A stretch of 64,000 bases of DNA, taken from NCBI GenBank assembly GCA_963812525.1, contig CAWEVL010000007.1:1-64000 (forward strand), in the 5' to 3' direction. Shown piece by piece: positions 53,847 through 63,978 of this stretch (positions are counted from its first letter, which is position 1; each line of letters starts with the position of its first letter). Source of the DNA: Bog-756 sp963812525. GTDB taxonomy: Bacteria; Actinomycetota; Acidimicrobiia; Acidimicrobiales; RAAP-2. The notes under the pieces were generated by a model, which was not told where the DNA came from, did no database searches, and worked only from the letters and a program-made list of their open reading frames with translations. A program made the translations under genes and the position numbers.

Positions 53847-55708
53847 TCAGGCGCTGAGCGGTAGGCCGAAGCTGGTCACGACCTCGCTGGCCGGGAGGGG
53901 CTTGGAGAACAGGTAGCCCTGGGCCAGGTCACACTCGAAGGCCTGGAGCACCTCGAGCTGGAGTGCGGTCTCCACCCCCTCGGCCACCACCCGGAGGCCC
54001 AGCGCGTGGGCCAGGTTGATGACGGCCGAGACGATCTCCTCGCCCTCCACGCTCACGCCGAGCTCCTCCACGAAGGAGCGGTCCACCTTCAGGATGTCCA
54101 GGGGGAAGCGCTGGAGGTAGGTGAGGGACGAATAGCCGGTACCGAAATCGTCGATGGCCAGCTGGACTCCGAGCTCCTTCAGGGCCGAGAGGACCGACAG
54201 GGCCGAGGCGGCGTTCTTCATGAGGGCGCTCTCGGTGATCTCGAGGGTGAGGTGCTCCGGCGGCAGTCCGGTGCGGGTCAGGATCTGCTCGACGGTCCGC
54301 ACGATCCGCGGGTCGTCGATCTGGCGGGCCGACAGGTTGACCTCGATCGAGCCGTGGGGCCCGGGCCGACCCGGGTGCTGCCAATCCTGGAGCTGGTGGC
54401 ACGCCTCCTCGAGCACCCAGGCGCCGATGGGGATGATCAGGCCGCTCTCCTCGGCCACCGGGATGAAGCGGTACGGGGATACCAGTCCCTGGCCCGGATG
54501 CTGCCAGCGCACCAGGGCCTCGACGCCCACCGTGGTCACCCCCTCCAGCTCTACCACCGGCTGGTAGTGCAGCATCAGCTCGCTCCGCTCCAGGGCCCGG
54601 TGGAGCGAGTGCTCGGTCGACATCCGGTCCAGGACCTCGATGCGCATCGACTCACCGAAGGTCTCGGCCCCGGAGCCGCCCCGGGCCTTGGCCTGGTACA
54701 TGGCGGCCTCGGCGTTGGAGAGCAGCTCCGCGGTGTCGTCCACGCCGAAGGTGTTGAGGGCCACGCCCACCGAGGCGTCGAGAAAGACCTCGGAACCCTC
54801 CACCAGGAACGGCTCGGCCAACGACACCCGTACCCGGTCGATGAAGGCCGACGCGTTGATATGGGCGGTGCCCGCGCCGTTGCGGAAGAGGGCCAGGAAC
54901 TCGTCGCCCCCGAACCGGGCGATGACCTCGGCGTCGCCGGCCACCTTCTGGAGCCGGGCGGCGACGGACGCCAGGACCAGGTCACCGAAGTCGTGGCCCA
55001 TGGTGTTGTTGATGGTCTTGAACCGGTCGAGGTCGATCAGGACCACCGCCACCGAGCCGGGGACCCCCCGGCAGTCGGTCACTGCCGAGGTCAGCCGCTC
55101 ACCGAAGTGGACCCGGTTGGGCAGCCCGGTGAGCAGGTCCTCCCGTCGGGCCCGATCCCGCCAGGGGCCCGAGCCCGGCTGGGGCGCGGATGCGGTGGCC
55201 GGCACCACGGCCGGGCGGATGAAGCCCCCCACGCAGCGGGCCGCCCCCTGGCCGGTGACGAACAGGCGACCCTCCACGGGGATCCGATGGCCCTCCCGGT
55301 GGAGCAGCTCGAACCGACGGTGGAGACCGTTGCCGGCGCCGGTCCACAGGGGGTCGAGCAGGGCGGTGGGTTCGGCGGGAGGCGTCGAGGAAGGCCGGGT
55401 CACCGAGTCCGGCCGGGAGCAGGGTGTCCGTCACCGGCCGACCCACCACCTCGTCACGGGGCCAGCCGAACACCTCCTCGGCCCGTGGGTTCCACTCCAT
55501 GACCAGGCCGGTGCCGCCGACCTCGAGGAAGGGCTCGGGCCACAGGGCCACGAACCCGGTACAGCGGTGGCGCCAGTTGGCGTAGGTGATCACCGGGGCC
55601 CGCCTGGGGCCGTGGACGGGAGCGGGATCCGTGACGGCGGGGGGAGCGGTCCGGTCACCCCGCCGCCCTCCCGGTGCTCCACGTTGCCCTCCGCGCACTG
55701 ATCGGCCA
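53847..55708 (-). CDS. PAS-GGDEF-EAL cyclic-di-GMP enzyme, frameshifted
   Basis: Signalling protein of about 620 residues. A PAS domain (LVMEWNPRAEEVFGWPRDEV) precedes GGDEF (ARFGGDEFLALF, intact, no RxxD inhibitory site) and EAL (GVEALVRWQHPG; LTLEITESAL; AIDDFGTGYSSLTY; ILKVDRSFVEEL; VVAEGVET), all catalytic residues present. One surplus base near 55378-55386 splits the PAS domain. The N-terminus is uncertain: ATG at 55708 (MADQCAEGNVEH, SD GAGGAG) needs one more surplus base near 55600, while the uninterrupted frame reaches ATG 55785 and has a GTG at 55593. No signal or membrane segment is evident. It is separate from the other GGDEF-EAL gene by tRNA-Pro and ppx. Confidence 0.85.
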
Positions 55709-55915
55709 TGACTCCTCGTCCCACTCGGTTTCCGTGACCCGTTGCCGACGACCAAGGCCTGGTTGCTGGGACGCATGGTAGGCACTTGCCCTGGTTACTT
55801 CAAGGATTTGCCGGCGGGGCGACCCCGCGGGGGGTCCGGGGGCCGGTCCGGATCCCCGACCCGGGCCGCCCTCCGAAGGCCCTCCTGGTGGAACCACCAG
55901 GGCCGTCCTGCCGTG

Positions 55916-55921
55916 TACCGT
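55916..55921 (+). promoter_or_regulatory. Leaderless -10 box for metallo-hydrolase gene
   Basis: TACCGT on the plus strand, 7 bases before the GTG at 55929, which is in frame with the upstream GTG at 55920. Confidence 0.35.
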
Positions 55922-55928
55922 GCCTGTC

Positions 55929-56980
55929 GTGGTCGTGGTCACCGGCACAGCGCAGAAGGCCGCGTGGGACGACGGGGTCATGCCACCGGTGGAGGAGGTA
56001 CGGCCCGGACTCTGGTCCATTCCCGTCCCCATCCCCGACAATCCGCTGCGCTACGTGCTGGTCTACGCCCTCGAGCTGGCCGGGGGCGGCGTGGCCCTGG
56101 TGGATGCCGGGTGGAACACCGAGGTGGCCTGGACGGCGCTCAACGACGGGCTGGCCGCCGCCGGCGGCAGCATCAGCCGACGTACGGGCGGTGATGGTCA
56201 CCCACATCCATCCCGACCACTACGGGCTGGCCGGCCGGGTCCGCGAGGCCTCCGGCTCGTGGATCGGCCTGCACCCGGCCGACGCCAGGATGCTCGAGGC
56301 CCGCTACGGCGACACCGACGAGCTGGTGGCCAACATGTCCCGGTTCCTGTCCCACTCGGGCGTGCCCGAGGACAAGCTCCCCGACCTGGCTGCGGCATCC
56401 ATGGCCGTCAAGTCGATGGTCACCATGGCCGTCCCCGACGTCCTGTTCGAGGACGGGAAGGCCATCGACCTGCCCGGGTGGTCGCTCCGCACCATCTGGA
56501 CGCCGGGCCACTCCCCGGGGCACGTCTGCTTCTACAGCGACGACCGACGGCTGCTCATCTCGGGCGACCACGTCCTCCCGCGGATCACCCCCAACATCTC
56601 GGCCCACACCCAGCAGGTGGCCAACCCGCTGGGCGACTTCCTGGCCTCGCTGGCCAAACTGGAGGACCTTCCCACCGACGAGGTGCTCCCGGCCCACGAG
56701 TACCGGTTCGCCGACCTCAACGGTCGGCTGCAGGAGCTCATGGACCACCACGCCGACCGCCTGGACGAGATCGAGCAGGTGGTCACCGGCGTATCCCGGC
56801 TCCACCGCCTGGGAGATCACCCTCCGGCTGCACTGGTCCCGCCCGTGGGACGAGATCCAGTCCTTCATGCAGCGGCAGGCCAACGGGGAGACCATGGCCC
56901 ACTGCATCCTGCTCGAGCTGCACGACCGGATCCGGCGCAAGGGTGACGCGCCGGCCCGCTTCTTCGTGGCCGGCGCCTGA
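55929..56980 (+). CDS. Metallo-beta-lactamase fold hydrolase, frameshifted twice
   Basis: Binuclear zinc hydrolase of the glyoxalase II-like group. After N-terminal VEEVRPGLWSIPVPIPDNPL and VALVDAGWNTEVAW come the metal motif VMVTHIHPDHYGLAG (HxHxDH), the further ligands in TPGHSPGHVCFY and LLISGDHVLP, and LPAHEYRF. The C-terminal helical part is TAWEITLRLHWSRPWDEIQ. Two single surplus bases interrupt it, one near 56160-56175 just before the metal motif and one near 56790-56806; corrected length is 350 residues. The substrate is unknown. The stop overlaps the next start by one base (TGATG), so it is coupled with the beta-propeller lipoprotein. Confidence 0.85.
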
Positions 56981-59153
56981 TGCCCGAGGAGCGGCCGGCC
57001 CAGCGGGTCCGCGGCATCCAGCGCCGGCGGCGGCGGGCGGCCACCGTCGCCGCCCTGGTCGTGCTGGTCGTCACCGGGGTCGTCGTGGCATCGTGCAACG
57101 GCGGCACGGCCTCCACGGCCACGACGACGTCGACCGCGCCGTCCCGTTCGGGCGGCGGCTCCTCCGTCCCCCGTCCGGCCTCGGCGGCTGCTTCGGTCGG
57201 GGCCACCGGGACCCAGCACCGGCGGCCGGGCCCCCCGTCCATCGAGGCCGGCGTCGAGGCGTGGCCGCTCGGCGCCCCGCTGTCCCGTGAGACGGTGGTG
57301 GCCAACGGCCGCGACCTCACCGTGCTGGGGGGCATCACCCCGGCCGGCACCTCGCTCGCCGGCGTGTCGACCATCGTGCCGGGTACCGGGGCCATGGCCC
57401 CCGCGGCCGCGCTGGCCGACCCGACCCACGATGCCGGCAGCGCCACCATCGGCAAGACCACCTTCGTCTTCGGCGGCGGCTCGCCGGACACCGTGGCCAC
57501 CGTCCAGGCGGTGGCCGACGCCCACCGCCCCGCCGGCCGCCGGCACCACCGGCACCGTGGTGGGCCAGCTGCCCCAGCCCCGATCGGACCTGGCCGTGGC
57601 CACGGTCACCGCCGGACACGGGACCGGGGCCACGACCACCGCCTACCTGGTGGGAGGGTACGACGGCACCACCTACCTGCCCGGGCGTGCTGGCCACCAG
57701 GGACGGCACCCACTTCACCACGGTGGCCAGGCTGGCCGTCCCCGTCCGGTACCCGGCGGTGGTGGCCGCCGGGGGCATGGTCTACTGCTTCGGGGGCCAG
57801 ACGGCCTCGTCCGGCACTTCCCCCACGGCCACCGACGCCATCCAGCGGATCGACCCGGCCACCCACAGGACCACCGTGGTCGGGCACCTCCCCCAGGCCC
57901 TCTACGGCGCCGCGGCCACCGTCCTCGGCACCACCGTCTACGTGGCCGGAGGTCAGAGCCCCGACGGCTCCACGCTGACCCAGATCACCGCCTTCGTCCC
58001 GTCGTCGGGCAAGGTGCTGCACGCCGGCCTGCTCCCCCAGGCCACCGCCTTCGCCGGCTACGCCACCGTGGGATCGGGACCCGGCGCCATCGGCTATGTG
58101 GTGGGGGGCGAGGTCACCGCCCAGACCGGGACCGACCAGGCCGGGGTGGCCTCGGGCTCGCTGAGCACGGTGATCTCCCTGCGGCCCAGCCCCTACGGTG
58201 GGCCGGCCGGATCGCCCGCCTCGGGGGCCCCGTACGCCGGCACCCTGCTGATCGCCGACCGGGGCAACGACCGCCTGGTGGCGCTGGACGCGGCCCGCAA
58301 CCTGGTCTGGCAGTACCCGTCCGCCACCATGCCCCCACCCCCGGGCGGCTTCTACTTCCCCGACGACGCCTTCTTCATCAGGCGCGGCACCGGCATCATC
58401 TCCAATCAGGAGGACAACCACACCATCGTGGAGATCGCCTACCCGTCGGGCAAGATCCTCTGGCAGTACGGGCATCCCGGGGTCCCGGGTGCCGGCCCCG
58501 GGTATCTGAACCAGCCCGACGACGCCTACCTGCTCAAGTCGGGGGTCGTCACCGTGGCCGACGCATCGAACAACCGGATCCTCTTCCTCTCCCCCCAGGG
58601 TCAGGTGCTCAGCCAGATCGGCAACGGGGCCGACGCCCACGTCCCCCCGACCTCGGTCGCCTACCCCAACGGCGACACGCCCCTGGAGAACGGCGATGTC
58701 CTGGTCTCGGAGATCAACGGCTCGTGGGTCGACGAATACACCCAGAAGGGGGCTCTGGTGTGGACCGTGCACCTGCCGTCGGTGAACTACCCCTCGGACC
58801 CCCAGCAGCTCGGCTCCGACCTCTACCTGATGACCGACTACGACCCGCCGGCCGAGGGGCGCATCGTCGAATTCACCCGGGAGGGGAAGGTGACCTGGTC
58901 CTACGGGCCGCTCTCCGGTGAGGCCGCCCTGAAGAAGCCGTCGCTGGCCGAGCGGTTCGCCAACGGGCTGATCGTCGTCAACGACGACTACCGCAACCGC
59001 GTGGTCATCATCGACCCCACCACCAACTCCATCGTCTGGCAGTACGGGATCACCGACGTCTCCGGCACCGCCCCGGGCCTGCTGTCCATCCCCGACGGCT
59101 TCGACAACCTGCTGGCCAACGGCACCACGCCCACCCACCCCCAGACCGGCTGA
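56980..59153 (+). CDS. Exported beta-propeller protein, Kelch plus NHL/ASST-like repeats, frameshifted
   Basis: About 723 residues. A very basic start (RIRRR-like, GIQRRRRRAA) and hydrophobic segment (ATVAALVVLVVTGVVVASC) with a lipobox-like VASC suggest a lipoprotein. A Ser/Thr/Gly linker is followed by Kelch-like blades (TTAYLVGGYDGTTYLPG, MVYCFGGQTAS, TVYVAGGQSPDG). NHL/arylsulfotransferase-like blades come next (LLIADRGNDRLVALDAARN, VVTVADASNNRILFLSPQG, VVIIDPTTNSIVWQYG). Such blades often bind ligands or partners; enzymatic residues cannot be assigned. Two surplus bases, near 57519-57541 and 57680-57685, interrupt it. It is coupled to the metallo-hydrolase. Confidence 0.75.
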
Positions 59154-59161
59154 GCCGGGGA

Positions 59162-59937
59162 TCAGGCCGAGGCCGGCGGCCCGGCCGGGCCGGCGCCGCC
59201 ACCCGCGCCGCCGTCCCGGTCCCCGTCGGCGAACTCGACGGCCAGCCGGCGGCGCTCCCGGCGCTTGAGCACGGTGCGGACCACCACGGCCACCACCACG
59301 ATGGCCGCCACCGCCGCCAGCGACCACAGGCCGACCTCCTTCAGGATCCGCTCGAACGAGAGCCCGACCACGTAGCCGAGGAGGGTGTAGCCCACACCCC
59401 AGATCAGGCCACCGAGCGCGTTGTAGAACAGGAAGACCCGATAGCGGAGGCCGCTCATGCCGGCCAGGCCGGGGATGAGGGCGCGGGCAAAGGCCACGAA
59501 GCGACCCAGGAAGACGGCCGGGCCCCCGTAGCGCTCGAGCATGCCCATGGTGCGGCGGACGGCGGCGTTCCCCTTGAGGGGGCGGCGCTCGAGCAGGTGG
59601 GGGCCGGCCCGCTTGCCGACCTCGAACCCGACCGAGTCGCCGACGATGGCCAGACCACCACCACCGCCATCATCACCCCCAGGTTGACGGCGCCGAGCCC
59701 GGCCAGCACGCCGCCGATGACCACCGCCGTTTCGCCGGGGATGAAGAACCCGACCAGGAGCGCCGCCTCGGCGAAGGCCAGGAACCCGACCAGGAGGTAG
59801 GCCGTCGGGCCGTGGAAGTGGAGGAGCCAGCCGGTGACCCCACCGGGGTTGGTGCCGGAGTCGGCCGAGGCCGCCACCAGCTGGAGCGTGCCCAGCCCCC
59901 AGGCCGTCACCGGTTCACCGTCAGCACCATCGGGCAC
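59162..59937 (-). CDS. DedA-family membrane protein, frameshifted
   Basis: SNARE-associated/VTT-domain membrane protein; family members translocate undecaprenyl phosphate or phospholipids. Conserved parts are LLVGFFIPGETAVVIGGVLA, the corrected LAIVGDSVGFEVGKRAGPHL, FLGRFVAFARALIPGLAGMS and YRVFLFYNALGGLIWGVGYT. Four to five hydrophobic segments; basic C-terminal tail KRRERRRL. One base is missing (or two extra) in the GTGGTGGTGGT stretch near 59652-59662. Unlike the other breaks in this window it is not a single surplus base. GTG start. It lies 39 bases after the zinc-ribbon gene, with convergent end to the beta-propeller gene. Confidence 0.88.
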
Positions 59938-59976
59938 CGGGGGCGACCGCGGCCCACCGGGTCGCCCAGGGGCAGG

Positions 59977-60400
59977 TCACCGGGCCAGGGTCACGCTCAT
60001 CCAGGTACGACGGCGGCAGGCCGGGCAGGTCATCCACCGGTCGAACACCCGCCGGGGAAGCCAGGCCCCGAAGGGGAATTGGAGCCAGAGGAAGTCGAGG
60101 ATCCCCACGCGGGTGACCGAGCCGCACGAGGAGCAGGCGACGGCGAAGACCCCGCGTGGCGGCAGGGGGTCGGTGGCGGACACCTCCGCCCTCTCTGCCT
60201 CACCGGCCGGGGTGGCCGCGGAGAACAGGGCGTGCTTGCCCGTCGGTCGGGCGTGCCGTCGGTCCGGGACCCAGCTGGACGGTGTCGGTCGCCGCCACGG
60301 CGCCTCGGCCGGGTCGGTACCCGTCCCCTTCGACGGACTGCTCGTCCACCGGCAGCCAGTAGAGCGCCCGCTTCCCCAACGGGTCGGGACCGTCCGGCAC
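59977..60400 (-). CDS. ParA-linked zinc-ribbon protein, frameshifted
   Basis: I do not know a named family. Two short open frames join into one 140-residue protein if one base is removed from the CCC at 60239-60241. The N-terminal half starts MPDGPDPLGKRALYWLPVDE and the second half starts GKHALFSAATPAGEAERAE, so GK-(R/H)-AL-(Y/F) occurs twice. The C-terminal domain has two CxxC pairs (ACSSCGSVTRV and MTCPACRRRTW) flanking FLWLQFPFGAWLPRRVFDRW, a probable zinc ribbon. GTG at 60400 overlaps the parA TAG by one base, so the proteins are probably made together. A role with ParA is inferred. Confidence 0.72.
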
Positions 60401-61185
60401 TAGCCAACGGTGCCGGCGACCACGCTCATGTCGAGCAGGGTGCGGGCCAGCTGTTGATAGGCGAGTGCCCCGGGCGAGTTCGGCGCGTGCTGGAGAATGG
60501 ATTTCCCTCGGGCCGGGGCCTCGGCGAACCGGATCGACTTACGGACAGGGGGCTGCAGCACCGGGATCCCGTAGCGGGATTCGACCTCTTCGATGATGTG
60601 CCGGGCATGCCGGGTGCGGTCGTCGTACATCGTGGCGATGATGCCTCGGACGCTGAGATCGCTGTTGGCGAAGGCCCGGACGTCCTCGATGGTCTCGAGC
60701 AGCTGGCCCACCCCTCGGTGGGACAGGGCCTCGCACTGCAGCGGGATCAGCACGGCGTTGGCCGCGGTGAGCCCGTTGATGGTCAGGACACCCAGCGACG
60801 GGGGGCAGTCGATGAGGATCAGGTCGTAGCGTCCGAGCACGGGCTCGAGGGCCCGCGCCAGGACGTGTTCACGACCGGTCCGGGTGAGCAGGTGGACCTC
60901 GGAGCCGGCCAGATCGATGGTGGCCGGCAGCACGTCGAGCAGGGCCACCCCGGGCACGGGCAGGGCGACGTCGGACACGCTGTCGCGTCGGACGAAGACG
61001 TCGTGGAGCGAGCGGTCGAGGGCGTCGGGGTCGAAGCCCAGGGAGTAGGTCAGGCAGGCCTGGGGGTCGAGGTCGACGACCAGGGTGCGCCGCCCGAAGC
61101 CGGCCGAGGCCACGCCGAGGGAGTGGACCGTGGTGGTCTTGGCCACGCCCCCCTTCTGGTTGGCCACAGCCAGCACGTCGGTCAC
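60400..61185 (-). CDS. ParA-family ATPase, orphan
   Basis: 261-residue Walker-type ATPase. The deviant Walker A is LAVANQKGGVAKTTTVHSLG, followed by VVDLDPQACLTYSLG (Walker A'), LILIDCPPSLGVLTINGLTA (Walker B) and IPLQCEALSHRGVGQLLE. These are typical of chromosome/plasmid partition and of positioning ATPases. No ParB or parS is visible, and the neighbours are a zinc-ribbon and a DedA protein, so it is not the chromosomal parAB pair. It may place some other cargo. GTG start with TAGACT 6 bases upstream. Confidence 0.9.
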   Translation of the reverse strand: MTDVLAVANQKGGVAKTTTVHSLGVASAGFGRRTLVVDLDPQACLTYSLGFDPDALDRSLHDVFVRRDSVSDVALPVPGVALLDVLPATIDLAGSEVHLLTRTGREHVLARALEPVLGRYDLILIDCPPSLGVLTINGLTAANAVLIPLQCEALSHRGVGQLLETIEDVRAFANSDLSVRGIIATMYDDRTRHARHIIEEVESRYGIPVLQPPVRKSIRFAEAPARGKSILQHAPNSPGALAYQQLARTLLDMSVVAGTVG

Positions 61186-61191
61186 CGGCGA

Positions 61192-61197
61192 AGTCTA
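61192..61197 (-). promoter_or_regulatory. Leaderless -10 box for parA unit
   Basis: TAGACT on the minus strand, 6 bases before the parA GTG, identical in hexamer and spacing to the peroxidase promoter. Confidence 0.5.
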
Positions 61198-61225
61198 TGC
61201 CGGGCCGGGGGGTCCACGACGAGGC

Positions 61226-63494
61226 TCACGAGCCGGCCATGCCCACCACGGGCCGGGCCAGCTGGATGCCACCGGTGGAGCCCAGGAAGGGGGCGGCGAA
61301 GCTGAAGACCCCCCCGTCGGCGGCGGTGAAGCGGTAGCCGCTCCCGTTGGAGGTCTCGGCCATGCCCACGATGGGGGCGTTGAGGTGGAGGCTCCCCGTC
61401 GAGCCGTAGAAGGGGGCGCCACCGAAGGAGAACACCCCGCCGTCGGCGGCCGTCTCCCAGTAGCCCCCGGTATTGGCGTCGTTGGTGGTGCTCACGACGG
61501 GCTGGTTCAGGCGCACCCGGCCCTCGGAGCCGGCGAACGGGGCGTCGCCGAAGGAGAAGATGCCGCCGTCGGAGGCGACCATTCGGTAGCCACCGCCGTC
61601 GGTGGACGACGAGATCCCCACCACCGGGCTGTTCAGGTGCTGGCCGCCCATGGACCCGAGGAACCTGGCATCGCCGAAGGAGAAGATGCCGCCGTCGGCG
61701 GCCACCTCCCAGTAGCCGCCGCCATCAGGGGTGGCGGCCATGCCCACGATGGGGGCGTTGAGGTGGGTGCCGCCCATCGAGCCGAAGAAGCTGGCGCCGC
61801 CGAAGGAGAAGATGCCGCCGTCGGCGGCCACCTCCCAGTACCCGCCGGAGCCCGGCGCCATGGCCATGCCCACGATCGGGGCATTGAGGCGGGTGCCGCC
61901 GGTGGAGCCGCAGAACGGCATGGAGCCGAAGGAGAAGATGCCGCCGTCGGAGGCCACGAGGTCGTAGCCCGAGTAGGCCGCCGACGGCACCGAGCAGGGA
62001 GGGATGGAGCCGGTCGGCGTGGTCCCCCCGGCGTTCCCGGTGAGCTGCGGATCGTGATGGAACATGGGCCACGCCGCCCCGGCCACGGCACCCGCGCCGC
62101 TGGAACCGGAGATCTCGTAGTGATCGATCTCGCCCACCCCGGCCGGGGAGCGGCTGGAGGCCGTGTAGCCGGCCAGGGTGATCCCGATGGTTCCGTTGGG
62201 GTCGTCGGTGACCAGGGGCGAGTTCTGCAGGCCGAGACTGGGGCTGAGGTCGGCGATCTGGCTCCCGGTCCGCCCGTCGAGGACCAGGGTGCCGGCGATG
62301 GTGGGGACCAGGACGTCGTCGTAGCCGGTGCCGCCGAGGTCGGCGGTGACCACCGACCCGATGACCCGGTTGATGCCGCTGACCTTCCAGATCGTCTGCC
62401 CGGTGGTGGCGTCGAGGACCCAGACCGAACCACCGAAGACGGTGCGGTCGGTACCCTCCACCACCTGGAGCGACCCGTTCCCCAGGACGTCGGACAGGGC
62501 CGGGGACGAGAAGGTGTCGCCGTCGAGTGTGGCCGACCACCGCAGCCGGCAGTGGGTGTCGTAGGCCTTCACCGTGTTGGTGTCCGAGGCCCCGGGGAAG
62601 AAGCCGCCGGTGCCCACCACGATGCCGGTCGCCCCTCCGGCCAGGATGCCGCCCACCGCCGGTGAGGAGTCGACGGTCTGGTCGGTGTCGGCGCGGCAGA
62701 TCTGGTTCCCCTGGGCGCTCAGGATCCTCAGGTGTCCCCCGTCGGAGTACGGCTGACCGGCCCCGAAGCCGGCCGTCTGGTCCCCGCCGTAGATGATCTC
62801 GGTCTGGCCGGTGCCGTACAGGTCGGCCAGGGCCGCGGTGGAGTGCGTGCTGTCGGTGTTGAGGAAGGGCCAGCCGGTCAGCGGGGTCCCGGTGGTGGCG
62901 TTGAGGGCGTAGGAGACCTGACCCAGGGAACCGGCGACGGCGTCGGGGCCGCCGGACTGGAGCGACCCGACGGCCAGGCCGGCCTGGACGCCGCCGAACG
63001 GGTCGGTGTCGCTCGGGCGGGTTCACCACCGGGGTGAACCACTGCTGGATCCCCGAGGGAGTGAACGCCGAGTACCCGCCGGGCACCGGGTCGCCGTCGT
63101 TTCCCGACCCGACCAGCACCGAGGTCTGCCCGCCTGAGGTGGCGACGGAGGGCGTCGAGTCGATGGGGCCGCTCTCGTTGGTGGCGGGCCAACCGGCCAC
63201 GGCCACCGCTGACGAGCCGCCCAGGTGGTAGGCGAAGAGGTTGCCGGTGCGGTCCCCCACGACCACCGACGGGTGGCCTCCCAGTGTCACCGGCACCGGG
63301 GAGGACATGGCGATCGGCCCACCGTCGTCGGGCAGGTGTCCCGTGGTCCACGTCTCGGTGAAGCTGGCGCCGCTGAGGGACGGGGTCGGCGTGGACGCGG
63401 ACCCCGAGGCGAAGGCGTCGGGGACGCCCACCAGGGCGGCGAGGGCCACGAGGGTCACGACGCGCCGGACAGGGGGAGACCCGGGGCACGCCAC
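61226..63494 (-). CDS. Secreted FG-GAP-like beta-propeller with C-terminal 42-residue repeats, frameshifted
   Basis: About 755 residues. The signal peptide is VRRVVTLVALAALVGVPDAF, with GTG 63494 as a possible start. Residues about 40-480 contain FG-GAP/VCBS-like blades (PVTLGGHPSVVVGDRTGNLF, ADLYGTGQTEIIYGGD, SDVLGNGSLQVVEG, ADLGGTGYDDVLVPTIAGTL). A Gly/Thr linker and six 42-residue repeats (YWEVAADGGIFSFG type) end the protein. One surplus base near 63015-63017 splits it at NPP/SDTDPFGG. A role in surface binding is inferred; there is no catalytic motif. The same repeats occur in the GH25-like protein 38 kb away. Confidence 0.78.
61229..61966 (-). repeat. Six 42-residue repeats, second locus
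   Basis: Six units of the pattern GY-x3-A-(S/A)-DGG-(I/V)-FSFG-x-A-x-F-x-GS-x-G-x3-LN-x-P-(I/V)-VGMA encode the C-terminus of the FG-GAP-like protein. Units 2 and 3 are the most alike; unit 6 is shortened. Confidence 0.85.
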
Positions 63495-63622
63495 CCCCCG
63501 GGAACCGGAAGGCGGGACCGGGCGTGCAGACGCGCCAGGCCACCGACCCGTCGGTCGCGGTTCCCACGGTCGACCGCCGTCCGGGGTCGCTGTTGGATCG
63601 ATCCACGGAATTCGATCGACAC

Positions 63623-63628
63623 AGAGTA
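63623..63628 (-). promoter_or_regulatory. Possible -10 box upstream of repeat protein
   Basis: TACTCT on the minus strand about 130 bases before the assumed start of the repeat-protein gene. If real, the 5' leader is long, or the true start is further upstream and hidden by another frameshift. Confidence 0.25.
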
Positions 63629-63705
63629 GGTGAGGCCGACCGGGACCGTGGACCGGGGAGCCGGACGACGGGGCTCGGGCGGCCCGGCCACCGCGCCCCG
63701 GCAGG

Positions 63706-63779
63706 CGCCCCCGGCAGGAGTCGAACCCGCAACCTGATGGGTAGAAACCACCTGCTCTATCCAGTTGAGCTACAGGGGC
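63706..63779 (-). tRNA. tRNA-Arg (anticodon TCT)
   Basis: 74-nt cloverleaf on the minus strand. The acceptor stem GCCCCTG pairs with CGGGGGC with one G-U pair; the anticodon loop TTTCTAC holds TCT between GGTGG and CCATC; the T arm is GCGGGTTCGACTCCTGC with one wobble. CCA is not encoded. Confidence 0.95.
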
Positions 63780-63845
63780 CAGCCCGGGCAAGGCTACCGT
63801 CACGGCCCTCACGGTCACCGGACTGTGCCACACTAGAGGCTCCTT

Positions 63846-63919
63846 GGTGGCCGTAGCTCAGTTGGCAGAGCGCCGGGATGTGGCCCCGGAGGTCGCGGGT
63901 TCGAGCCCCGTCGGTCACC
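63846..63919 (+). tRNA. tRNA-His (anticodon GTG)
   Basis: Acceptor stem GTGGCCG pairs with CGGTCAC; the extra 5' G (-1) at 63846 opposite C73 is the histidine identity element and is encoded. The anticodon loop ATGTGGC holds GTG between CCGGG and CCCGG. It is divergent from tRNA-Arg, with 66 bases between. Confidence 0.96.
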
Positions 63920-63978
63920 CTCTTGCCCCGGGGAGTCTTCAGTACCAGGCCGGCTGGGACAGTACGGTGGTAGTGCAG

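Noticed and set aside
55740..55800. Possible cyclic-di-GMP riboswitch (GGGACGCA element) near the PAS-GGDEF-EAL gene
   Set aside because: The other conserved parts (GGCAAA side and the receptor helix) are absent, and the orientation does not fit the gene.
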